This document shows positions 1 through 7,259 of a stretch of DNA of 33,424 nucleotides, in pieces. How positions within the stretch are numbered: position 1 is the first letter of the stretch; the number at the start of each line of letters is the position of its first letter. Source of the DNA: Alphaproteobacteria bacterium (GTDB taxonomy: Bacteria; Pseudomonadota; Alphaproteobacteria; Reyranellales; Reyranellaceae). The notes beneath the pieces are model-generated. The model was not told the DNA's origin and did no database searches. It saw nothing but the letters and a program-made list of their open reading frames with translations. The stretch covers positions 1 to 33,424 of the forward strand of contig JAFAKN010000230.1 in assembly GCA_019235415.1 (NCBI GenBank), in the 5' to 3' direction. The position numbers and the translations under genes are program-made.

Positions 1-114
1 CGGTGTTGATTTTTGCGACAGACGTCCTTACCGGATTGCTCTGCATCGCCATCTGGCGGCTGCAAATGTCACGCCAGACGACGTAGCGGGCGCATTTCAG
101 TCGCGACGTCAGCA

Positions 115-1374
115 TCAGCGGCTCGCTCCAATGAATGCGAGGCGGTGGTCGGGCATCCGCTCGATCATCGCCGGATCCACGCCGAAGTTGGTTTCCAGCA
201 ACTGTACGGGATTCGCCGCCAGCCACGTCGAGAGCGAGATCTCTTGGTAGTCGGGACTGTTGAACGCAATGAGAATCTGTGTCTCCTCGTTGCCGATCTG
301 TTTGATGTAGTGCCCGAAGCCGCGGTCGATGTAGGCGACTTGCCCGCGCGAGAACTCCTCTTCGCCGTAGTGACCGTGCGCGGCGAACACGCCCACCTGG
401 GCGCGCCCTTTGAGATAGTACTGCCACTCGTCGGCATTGGGATGCCAGTGCAGCTCGCGCAGGCCGCGCGGATGCACGAGGACGAGGCCGGCGGCGATGG
501 TCGTGGACACTTTGAAGTTCGAGCTGTCGGCGATGCGCTCCTCGCCGCCTTTGGTCTGGCGGATGGGCGGCAGCGAGCGCATCGAGAACGTGTAGGGATA
601 GGGCGGCGCGCCGGCCGCGCCCTGTGCCGCGGCGCGATCGGCCTCGAGGCTTTCCGGCAGTTGGCCTTGGAAGATCCACAGGTTGTGCAAAGGGATCCTG
701 GAAAAAGTCTCTGCCGGCACGCCGAAGTTCAGCGCCAGGATCTCGGGCGGGGTATGGGCGATCCAATCGGTCACCAGGAGCGTGCTGAATTCGCTCGCGT
801 GGCCGTTGTCGAAGCAGAGGATGAATTCACAGCCGCCTGGGGACAGGCCCTGCAGAGAATGGGGATAACCGGCGGGGAAATACCACAGGTCGCCTTCCTT
901 GACGTCGGAAACGTAGGCGCGCCCCTGCAGATCGAGGACGGTAACGCGGCAGTTGCCGTAGGTCATATAGCCCCACTCGGCAAAGGTGTGCCAATGGAGC
1001 TCGCGGATGCCGCCGGACGTCAGCCGCATGTTGACGCCCGAGATTTCCTCGGAGACGGCAAAGTCAGCCTGGGTTACCTCGCGGGCCCAGCCGCCATTCT
1101 GGATGCGCCGAGGCGCATTATTGAAGGATGACCACGCCATCGGCATGCCGCCGACGTCGGTCGCTGGCGGCGAAACCGCCGAGGGGAACTGGCTTGCGAG
1201 GGCCGGGTTCTGCGGCCCGGGGTCGACGATGCTTTGGGGATTCGTGGCGCTGACGGCTCCTTGCTGTGGCAGGTCGGGATTGCCAAAGGACTGCGCGCTT
1301 GCCTTGGTCGCAGCGCCGGCCAGGGAACCTGCGGCAGTCGCTGCCAGCAAGCCGCGGCGGGACATGGGATTCAT
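115..1374 (-). CDS. oxdC: Exported bicupin oxalate decarboxylase (OxdC family)
   Basis: 419 residues. The N-terminus is a twin-arginine (Tat) signal, SRRGLLA at residues 5-11 followed by an Ala-rich stretch ending near ASAQS, so the enzyme should fold with its metal in the cytoplasm and be exported to the periplasm. Two cupin domains each keep a full Mn-binding set: HWH-E-H at H127, H129, E133, H172, and again at H309, H311, E316, H355. In OxdC enzymes these convert oxalate to formate and CO2. The N-terminal lid reads SEFS (194-197); the glutamate that matches the proton-donating lid Glu of Bacillus OxdC is kept (E195), which favours decarboxylase over oxidase activity. The ATG at 1374 is preceded by AGGGAGAAG. 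The gene diverges from mnmG. A related bicupin with another small-acid substrate is possible but less likely. Confidence 0.85.
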   Translation of the reverse strand: MNPMSRRGLLAATAAGSLAGAATKASAQSFGNPDLPQQGAVSATNPQSIVDPGPQNPALASQFPSAVSPPATDVGGMPMAWSSFNNAPRRIQNGGWAREVTQADFAVSEEISGVNMRLTSGGIRELHWHTFAEWGYMTYGNCRVTVLDLQGRAYVSDVKEGDLWYFPAGYPHSLQGLSPGGCEFILCFDNGHASEFSTLLVTDWIAHTPPEILALNFGVPAETFSRIPLHNLWIFQGQLPESLEADRAAAQGAAGAPPYPYTFSMRSLPPIRQTKGGEERIADSSNFKVSTTIAAGLVLVHPRGLRELHWHPNADEWQYYLKGRAQVGVFAAHGHYGEEEFSRGQVAYIDRGFGHYIKQIGNEETQILIAFNSPDYQEISLSTWLAANPVQLLETNFGVDPAMIERMPDHRLAFIGASR

Positions 1375-1495
1375 CGGCTTCTCCCTCGACTACGTCCGCC
1401 GGAGGCGGGTTGAGGCCGGATGCTCGCCCAAGGGGTCGGCGCCTGACTTTGCCGATCTTGCCGTGATCGGCCGTTCTTGCCGCAAAGCAACGGCC

Positions 1496-1530
1496 TTGAC
1501 CTTGCGATCGCGATCCACGACTTAGCGCGC
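1496..1530 (+). promoter_or_regulatory. Candidate promoter of mnmG, predicting a leaderless mRNA
   Basis: TTGACC at 1496-1501, a 17-base spacer, then GACTTA at 1519-1524 and six bases to the ATG at 1531. Transcription would start at or next to the start codon, and no Shine-Dalgarno sequence is visible. The -35 match is good and the -10 match is weak. The distance from the -35 to the ATG (35 bases) is the same as at hrcA. Confidence 0.35.
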
Positions 1531-3426
1531 ATGGCGGGCAACGAGGCTTGGTACGACGTGATTGTGGTGGGCGGCGGCCACGCCGGATGCGAGGCCGCCG
1601 CCGCCGCGGCGCGCCTGGGCGCGCGCACGCTGCTGCTCACCCATCGCCTCGACACGATCGGCGAGATGTCGTGCAACCCGGCGATCGGCGGATTGGGCAA
1701 GGGGCACCTGGTGCGCGAGATCGATGCGTTCGACGGAGTCATGGGCCGCGCGATCGATCGCGCCGGCATCCAGTTCCGGACGCTGAACCTTTCCAAGGGG
1801 CCGGCGGTGCGCGGGCCGCGGGCCCAAGCCGACCGCAGGCTCTATCGGATGGCGGTACGGGAGCTGCTGGCCGAGCAGGCCAATCTCGAGCTGCGCGAAG
1901 AGACGGTTGTGAATCTGCTTATGAGTGCAACCGAAGCGTGCCAAGGCGTGCTGACGGAACTGGGGAACGAGATCAAGGCACCGCGCGTGGTGCTCACGAC
2001 CGGTACTTTTCTGCGCGGGCTGATTCACTTGGGAGAGATGACGATTCCGGCTGGCCGAGCGCGCGGGCAGCGGGAGGGATTGCCGATGGACCTGTCGGCC
2101 AGCGCGGTCGAGCAGCCATCCACCGGATTGGCCGAGACGCTTGGCCGGCTCGGCTTTGGCCTGGGCCGCCTGAAGACCGGGACACCGCCGCGGCTGGACG
2201 GACGGACCATCGACTATGCGGGCCTCGAGCGGCAGGATGGCGACGACCCGCCGAACCCCTTCTCCTCCCTCACGCCGAGGATCAGCACGCCGCAAGTCCC
2301 CTGCTACATCACCGCGACAACGGCCGAGAGCCATGCGCTGATCCGGGACAATCTGCATCGGTCGCCGATGTATTCCGGGCAGATCGGCAGCATCGGGCCG
2401 CGGTACTGCCCGTCGATCGAGGACAAGGTGGTGCGCTTCGCCCAGCGAGAGCGCCATCAGATTTTCCTCGAACCCGAAGGGTTGGAGGACCCGACCGTCT
2501 ATCCCAACGGCATTTCGACCTCGCTGCCGCGAGACGTGCAGTTGGCGCTGCTGCGGACGATCCCTGGACTTGAGCGCGCGTCCATGGTCCGCCCGGGCTA
2601 CGCGATCGAATATGACCACATCGATCCGCGGGAGCTGAAGCCGACGCTGGAGACGCGCCGTGTACCCGGCCTCTACATGGCGGGGCAAATCAACGGAACG
2701 ACGGGATACGAGGAGGCTGCCGCGCAGGGGTTGATCGCCGGCCTCAATGCCGCGTCGGATCGGGAATTCGTAGTCGATCGGGCCGAAGGCTATCTCGGGG
2801 TCCTGGTGGACGACCTGGTCACGCTCGGGGTGACCGAGCCGTACCGGATGTTCACGTCGAGGGCCGAGTACCGGCTATGGCTGCGAGCGGACAATGCCGA
2901 CCAGAGGCTGACACCGCGCGGCGTGGCATTGGGCTGCGTGGGCACCAGGCGGGCGCAGATGTTTCACGTGAAACAACGCCAGCTGGCTGCGGCCCGGGCG
3001 CAGGCGTCTGAGCTGAAGGCGACGCCCTCGGCTCTTGCCAGGGACGGCATCGCCGTGAACCAGGACGGTGTGCGGCGATCCGCCTTGGAGTTGCTGGCCT
3101 ACCCGGAGATCGGCTGGAACGCGATCCTCTCCCTGTGGCCACAATTGAAGTCGATCCCAACCGATATCGCGGACCAGCTCGCGATTGACGCCCGGTACGA
3201 AGGATACCTGGCGCGACAGCGCCGGGATATCGCGGCCTACCGACGCGACGAGGCGCTCGCCTTGCCGCCCGACCTTGACTACGGCGCGATCGGGAGCCTG
3301 TCCAACGAAGTGCGACAGAAGCTTCAGGCCCACCGCCCCACGACCCTTGGCCAAGCTTCGCGGATTTCCGGCGTGACGCCGGCGGCCTTGGTCGCCCTGC
3401 TCAAGTTTGTCCGCCGCGCAGCGTGA
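1531..3426 (+). CDS. mnmG: tRNA uridine-5-carboxymethylaminomethyl modification enzyme MnmG (GidA)
   Basis: 631 residues, close to the usual ~630. MnmG is the FAD-binding partner of MnmE; together they install (carboxymethyl)aminomethyl groups on U34 of tRNAs that read two-codon boxes. The N-terminus has the Rossmann FAD motif [12 protein letters not shown]. The GidA signatures [47 protein letters not shown] and TSRAEYRL are all present. I chose ATG 1531 because it gives [16 protein letters not shown] directly; the frame is open for 18 more codons upstream, but those encode nothing family-like. rsmG starts on the base after the stop. A perfect parS site lies inside the gene and encodes part of MFHVKQR. 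The mnmE gene that usually precedes mnmG is not here. Confidence 0.97.
   Translation: MAGNEAWYDVIVVGGGHAGCEAAAAAARLGARTLLLTHRLDTIGEMSCNPAIGGLGKGHLVREIDAFDGVMGRAIDRAGIQFRTLNLSKGPAVRGPRAQADRRLYRMAVRELLAEQANLELREETVVNLLMSATEACQGVLTELGNEIKAPRVVLTTGTFLRGLIHLGEMTIPAGRARGQREGLPMDLSASAVEQPSTGLAETLGRLGFGLGRLKTGTPPRLDGRTIDYAGLERQDGDDPPNPFSSLTPRISTPQVPCYITATTAESHALIRDNLHRSPMYSGQIGSIGPRYCPSIEDKVVRFAQRERHQIFLEPEGLEDPTVYPNGISTSLPRDVQLALLRTIPGLERASMVRPGYAIEYDHIDPRELKPTLETRRVPGLYMAGQINGTTGYEEAAAQGLIAGLNAASDREFVVDRAEGYLGVLVDDLVTLGVTEPYRMFTSRAEYRLWLRADNADQRLTPRGVALGCVGTRRAQMFHVKQRQLAAARAQASELKATPSALARDGIAVNQDGVRRSALELLAYPEIGWNAILSLWPQLKSIPTDIADQLAIDARYEGYLARQRRDIAAYRRDEALALPPDLDYGAIGSLSNEVRQKLQAHRPTTLGQASRISGVTPAALVALLKFVRRAA
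2960..2975. promoter_or_regulatory. parS: parS centromere site 1 (inside mnmG)
   Basis: TGTTTCACGTGAAACA is a perfect 16-bp palindrome and matches the broadly conserved bacterial parS consensus bound by ParB. It is read through as codons FHVK of mnmG. parA and parB lie 1-2 kb downstream, so this should be a loading site for the ParB-CTP clamp. Confidence 0.95.
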
Positions 3427-4125
3427 ATGGCGACGGCCATCCGCGATGCTGCCGGCTTTGCGTCGGCCATGGCCAGCCTGGGCGTGAACGTTTCACGTGA
3501 AACACTCGACCGTCTCGAGACGCTGGTAGCGACTCTTGTCCGCTGGCAGAAAGCCATCAACCTCGTCGCCGCCGGCGGTCTTCGGGAGGTGTGGCAACGC
3601 CACGTTCTCGACTCCGCGCAACTGGTTTCCCATTTCCCGCGCGACGCCGGAAGCCTTGTCGACCTTGGCAGCGGCGGCGGTTTCCCGGGCCTGGTTGTTG
3701 CGGCACTGCGTCCCGATCTCCCAATCACCCTCATCGAGGCGGACGACCGTAAATCGGCCTTCCTGGCCGAGGCGGCGCGGAAGATGGGCGTCAGCTCCAC
3801 GGTTCGAATGTTGACGTCCCGAATTGAGGACGCCACCCCTGTCCGGGCAGATCTCGTGACGGCGCGCGCAGTCGCCCCTCTTGCCCAACTGCTCGCTTGG
3901 GCCCAGCGCCACCGGTCTGACAACGCTATTTGTCTTTTCCACAAGGGTAGGGGCTGGCGCGACGAATTGACGGGAGCCATGAAGGACTGGGACATTCCCT
4001 ACCAGCCCTTGAGCAGTGCAACCGACCGTGACGCCGTCATCCTCCGAATCGGCCGTTTCACCGCGGCAGGTCTTCGCCATCGCCAACCAGAAGGGCGGCG
4101 TCGGCAAGACGACCACCGCGATTAA
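3427..4125 (+). CDS. rsmG: 16S rRNA (guanine527-N7)-methyltransferase RsmG (GidB)
   Basis: 232 residues. RsmG methylates G527 (E. coli numbering) of 16S rRNA with SAM. The SAM-binding loop DLGSGGGFPG is at 79-88, followed by the acidic LIEAD strand end; NLVAAGG and RHVLDS upstream are typical of the family. The ATG directly abuts the mnmG stop (TGAATG), so the two are probably co-translated. A second parS site encodes NVSRET at residues 21-26. The family usually ends near the strand that corresponds to VILRIGR (residues 204-210). Here about 21 more arginine-rich residues follow, read in another frame through the start and P-loop of parA, giving a ~110-base overlap. The extra tail is probably a lost or displaced stop rather than a functional domain. 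Confidence 0.96.
   Translation: MATAIRDAAGFASAMASLGVNVSRETLDRLETLVATLVRWQKAINLVAAGGLREVWQRHVLDSAQLVSHFPRDAGSLVDLGSGGGFPGLVVAALRPDLPITLIEADDRKSAFLAEAARKMGVSSTVRMLTSRIEDATPVRADLVTARAVAPLAQLLAWAQRHRSDNAICLFHKGRGWRDELTGAMKDWDIPYQPLSSATDRDAVILRIGRFTAAGLRHRQPEGRRRQDDHRD
3489..3504. promoter_or_regulatory. parS: parS centromere site 2 (inside rsmG)
   Basis: CGTTTCACGTGAAACA matches the 16-base parS consensus at 15 of 16 positions (first base C instead of T). It is 529 bases from site 1 and encodes VSRET of RsmG, a place where many bacteria carry parS. The TTTCACGTGAAA core does not occur elsewhere in the window as far as I could see. Confidence 0.92.
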
Positions 4126-4885
4126 TCTCGCCACGGCACTCGCCGCCGTCGGCGAGCAGGTCCTGCTGGTCGACCTCGATCCGCAAGGCAACGCCTCGAC
4201 CGGGCTGGGCATCGCCCGCGGCGATCGCTCGCCCGGCTCCTACGAGTTCCTGCTCGGGCTTGCCCCGCTCCAGAACTGCTTGCGGCAGACGCAGATCCCT
4301 GGCCTTGCGATCATGCCTGCCTCGGTGTCGCTGGCTGGCGCCGAGATCGAGCTTATTGACATGGAGCGGCGCGAGCACCGGCTGGACGATGCTCTCGCCG
4401 ATCCGGGCGGCGAAGTCCGGCGGCAATGGTCGACCATCCTGATCGATTGCCCCCCTTCCCTTGGCCTGGTGACCCTGAACGCCCTGGTCGCCGTCGACGC
4501 CGTCCTGGTCCCGCTGCAGGCCGAGTTCCTGGCGCTCGAGGGAATCGGCGCGCTGTCCAATACGATCGATCGCGTCAAGAAGCGCCTCAATCCCCGACTG
4601 CATATCGCGGGCGTCGTCCTGACCATGGTCGATCGCCGCATGACGCTCAGCCAGCAGGTGGTGGCCGACGTGCGGACCCATTTCGGCGATCTTGTCTTTG
4701 GTACAACCATACCGCGTAACGTGCGCATCGCCGAAGCGCCCTCGCACGGCCTGCCGGTGCTGATCTATGACAATGCCTGCGCCGGCTCGCAGGCCTACAT
4801 CCTGCTCGCCAGCGAATTCATCCGGCGCCGCCGCGAAGCAACACAACTGCCGTCGGATCAGGTGTCGCATGAGCCAACCCCCTAA
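4016..4885 (+). CDS. parA: Chromosome partitioning ATPase ParA (Soj)
   Basis: 289 residues from GTG 4016; a second in-frame GTG at 4028 is an equally possible start. This is a Walker-type partition ATPase that binds nucleoid DNA as an ATP dimer and is stimulated by ParB. The deviant Walker A loop KGGVGKTTT is at about 26-34, Walker A' follows at LLVDLDPQGNAST, and Walker B is ILIDCPPSLG. The first ~17 residues are low-complexity and Ser/Pro-rich. The start lies inside rsmG, and the parA stop overlaps parB (parB ATG at 4869, parA TAA at 4883-4885), so all three genes look translationally coupled. Confidence 0.96.
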   Translation: MQPTVTPSSSESAVSPRQVFAIANQKGGVGKTTTAINLATALAAVGEQVLLVDLDPQGNASTGLGIARGDRSPGSYEFLLGLAPLQNCLRQTQIPGLAIMPASVSLAGAEIELIDMERREHRLDDALADPGGEVRRQWSTILIDCPPSLGLVTLNALVAVDAVLVPLQAEFLALEGIGALSNTIDRVKKRLNPRLHIAGVVLTMVDRRMTLSQQVVADVRTHFGDLVFGTTIPRNVRIAEAPSHGLPVLIYDNACAGSQAYILLASEFIRRRREATQLPSDQVSHEPTP

Positions 4886-5795
4886 GCCGCGCGGCCTGGG
4901 CCGCGGCCTCTCCGCCCTGCTGGGCGACGAAGACGTTGCCGCGGCGGTGACGCCAGCTCCACCTCCGGTTGAGACGACGATCAACGACCCGATACCCGTG
5001 TTGGGTTCGAGCCGGCCGCCGCTGGCCCTGCCGATTGCTCAGCTGCGGCCCGGCAAGATGCAGCCGCGGACGACATTCGATGGCCTCGAACCGCTGGTCG
5101 ATTCGGTCAGGGCGTTCGGCCTCCTGCAACCTATCCTTGTGCGACCGATGGCGGACGCGGCCGGCATCTATGAGATCGTCGCCGGCGAGCGGCGGTGGCG
5201 GGCGGCACAGCAGGCGCAGCTGCACGAGGTGCCGGTCGTGGTGCGCAGCATCGGCGACCAGGACGCCCTGCAGCTCGGCTTGATCGAGAATCTGCAACGC
5301 TCCGACCTTACCGCCATCGACGAGGCGCACGGCTACCGTCGGTTGACTGACGAGTTCGGCCAGACCCAGGACGAGGTGGCCCATACCGTGGGCAAGAGCC
5401 GGCCGCACGTCGCCAACACGCTGCGCCTGCTCGAGCTGCCTGAACCGGTCCAGGACTTGGTGCGCCGCGGTGACCTGTCGGCCGGCCAGGCGCGGGCGCT
5501 GATCGGCGTGCCGGACCCGGTCGCTCTGGCGACAAAGGCGGTCGCCGACAAGCTTTCGGCACGCGAGCTGGAAAAGCTCGGCGGTGCGCTGAAGCATCCC
5601 GGCAAGCCCAAGCCGTCAAAGCCGGAGGCGTCCAAGAGCGCCGACACGCGGGCACTGGAGAAGCGCGTGGAGGAGGCGCTGGGGCTCAAGGCTGATCTCA
5701 AGCTGCGCGGACTCGGCGAGCAGTGCCTGCTCACGCTCGAGATCCGCGACTTCGACCAGCTCGATACGGTGGTCGACCGCTTGACGCGGCGGTAG
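4869..5795 (+). CDS. parB: Chromosome partitioning protein ParB (Spo0J), CTPase/parS-binding
   Basis: 308 residues. ParB binds parS, spreads as a CTP-dependent clamp and activates ParA. The Arg/Gly-rich N-terminal GLGRGLSALLG box contacts ParA. LRPGKMQPR (59-67), GERRWRA (106-112) and ENLQR (140-144) are the CTP-binding boxes. A helix-turn-helix for parS spans about 163-190 (QDEVAHTVGKSRPHVANTL). A Lys/Pro-rich linker (KHPGKPKPSKPEASKS) joins the C-terminal dimerisation domain. ATG 4869 gives the canonical MSQPPKPRGLGRGLSALLG start; the frame is open further upstream but only as a shadow of parA. Confidence 0.97.
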   Translation: MSQPPKPRGLGRGLSALLGDEDVAAAVTPAPPPVETTINDPIPVLGSSRPPLALPIAQLRPGKMQPRTTFDGLEPLVDSVRAFGLLQPILVRPMADAAGIYEIVAGERRWRAAQQAQLHEVPVVVRSIGDQDALQLGLIENLQRSDLTAIDEAHGYRRLTDEFGQTQDEVAHTVGKSRPHVANTLRLLELPEPVQDLVRRGDLSAGQARALIGVPDPVALATKAVADKLSARELEKLGGALKHPGKPKPSKPEASKSADTRALEKRVEEALGLKADLKLRGLGEQCLLTLEIRDFDQLDTVVDRLTRR

Positions 5796-5968
5796 CGAGG
5801 GCATCGCTCTCCTCCTCAGCGAAGCTGGAGAGGAGAATGAGAAGGGCGCGCTCGGAGCATTACAAGTTCGCTTCAAAGACGACTGCTGCGGAACTGCCCC
5901 TCCGACCCATCGTTTACCGCCTCGGCGGGCCGGACTAGTCTTCACACCAAACACGGGAGTGCGTAGGC
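5796..5968. other. parB-encFtn intergenic region
   Basis: 173 bases without a gene. CTCTCC (from about 5807) and GGAGAG (from about 5826) could form a weak hairpin downstream of parB, but no T-run follows, so I do not call a terminator. No convincing Fur, Irr or RirA-type iron box was seen before the ferritin gene. A GGGAG ribosome site lies about 10 bases before the ferritin ATG. Confidence 0.4.
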
Positions 5969-6367
5969 ATGTCGAGTGAGTCGCTGCACGAAGACGCCGA
6001 GAAGCTGGGTCCGGTCACCACCGACCAGCACCGCGCGATCGTCTCGATCATGGAGGAGCTTGAGGCGATCGACTGGTACAACCAGCGCGCCAAGGCCACC
6101 GACGACCCTCAGTTGCGTGCCATACTCGAGCACAACCGAGACGAGGAGAAGGAGCATGCCGCCATGGTGCTCGAATGGCTGCGCCGTCGCGACCCGACGC
6201 TCAGCCGGCATCTCAACACCTATCTCTTTACCGAGGGGTCGGTGACCGGTATCGAGGCCGTAGCAGAGCACGGCGCCGGCGCCGATGGCGACGAAGCGGT
6301 CAGCGAAGACGGTAGCCTGGGCATCGGCAGCTTGCGGACGGCGAAAAGACGGGGGAGCGACCGCTGA
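5969..6367 (+). CDS. Encapsulated ferritin-like protein (EncFtn), encapsulin cargo
   Basis: 132 residues. EncFtn is a half-ferritin that forms decameric rings inside encapsulin shells and oxidises Fe(II) for storage as mineral. All ferroxidase-site residues known from the Rhodospirillum rubrum protein are present with an offset of two: E29, E30 and E32 in the MEELEA helix, W36/Y37, and E60 and H63 in NRDEEKEH. An Ala/Gly/Asp/Glu-rich linker (about 96-113) leads to the shell-docking peptide DGSLGIGSLR at 114-123, followed by a short basic tail. The stop overlaps the start of the encapsulin gene by one base (TGATG), so cargo and shell are coupled. The match to the EncFtn family is direct and leaves little room for another call. 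Confidence 0.97.
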   Translation: MSSESLHEDAEKLGPVTTDQHRAIVSIMEELEAIDWYNQRAKATDDPQLRAILEHNRDEEKEHAAMVLEWLRRRDPTLSRHLNTYLFTEGSVTGIEAVAEHGAGADGDEAVSEDGSLGIGSLRTAKRRGSDR

Positions 6368-7188
6368 TGAAGAATCATCTGTTCCGTGATCGCGCGCCAA
6401 TCACCGAAGCCGGCTGGGGCGAGATCGAGAAGGAGGCGCGGCGCACGCTGCGCGCCATCCTGGCGGCGCGTCGTGTCGTGGATTTCAAGGGTCCAAAAGG
6501 CTGGGATGCCTCGGACGTCGCGCTCGGTCGCGTCGATCCGATTGCCGCTCCGGCGCGGAGCACCGGCGTGGAGGCGCGCCTGCGTCGCATCCAGCCGCTG
6601 GTCGAGCTGCGCATCCCCTTCGAGGTGCGCCGCGAGGAACTCGATGCCATCGACCGCGGGGCGCAAGATCCCGACCTCGATTCGGTGATCGCCGCGGCGC
6701 GCGAGATCGCAATCGCGGAGGATCGCGCGGTGTTCCACGGCTATGCCGCCGCGCAGATAACCGGGATCTGCGAGAAGCGCGCCGCCGCCGCCATGCCGCT
6801 CGGCTCCAGCCACGCCGACTATCCGGGCGTTGTCGCGGCGGCGCTCACCAAGCTGCGCGATGAAGGCATCGAAGGCCCGTTTGCCGTCGTGCTCAACGAA
6901 CAGCTCTATAGGGATCTGACCTCGCGTACCGACGGCGGCTATCCGATCATCAGCCACGTGCAGCGCCTGGTCGACGGCGAGATCGTGTGGGCCGCGGGCC
7001 TCGATGGTGGCCTGGTGGTCTCGCGACGTGGCGGCGACTTCGAGCTCAGCGTCGGGCAGGACTTCTCGATCGGCTATCTCGAGCACGACCTCGAGCGGGT
7101 GCGGCTCTACATCGAGGAAAGCTTCACCTTCCTGATCCTGACCGAGCAGGCCGCCATTCCGCTGAGCACCGGCGACACGCGCAAGTAG
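6367..7188 (+). CDS. Encapsulin shell protein (family 1, HK97-fold)
   Basis: 273 residues, normal for a T=1 family 1 encapsulin (60 subunits, ~24 nm shell). Diagnostic stretches are the N-terminal helix region HLFRDRAPITEAGWGEIE, which lines the inner surface and receives the cargo peptide; KGWDASDVALGR; the P-domain/E-loop region QPLVELRIPFEV; and the C-terminal FSIGYLEHD and ESFTFLILTEQA. It is encoded immediately after the EncFtn cargo with a one-base overlap. The shell admits Fe(II) through its pores and sequesters the mineral. About 70 bases separate it from the next gene on the same strand. Confidence 0.97.
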   Translation: MKNHLFRDRAPITEAGWGEIEKEARRTLRAILAARRVVDFKGPKGWDASDVALGRVDPIAAPARSTGVEARLRRIQPLVELRIPFEVRREELDAIDRGAQDPDLDSVIAAAREIAIAEDRAVFHGYAAAQITGICEKRAAAAMPLGSSHADYPGVVAAALTKLRDEGIEGPFAVVLNEQLYRDLTSRTDGGYPIISHVQRLVDGEIVWAAGLDGGLVVSRRGGDFELSVGQDFSIGYLEHDLERVRLYIEESFTFLILTEQAAIPLSTGDTRK

Positions 7189-7259
7189 CATGAGGCCCTT
7201 CGCGGCGCTCACGACGAAAGAGCGCGCATCAGGGCCGCAGTAAGCGGCAGGGATCTGTG

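Noticed and set aside
13..1131. 372-codon plus-strand frame opposite the oxalate decarboxylase
   Set aside because: The minus-strand protein has two intact cupin metal sites; the plus-strand frame resembles nothing.
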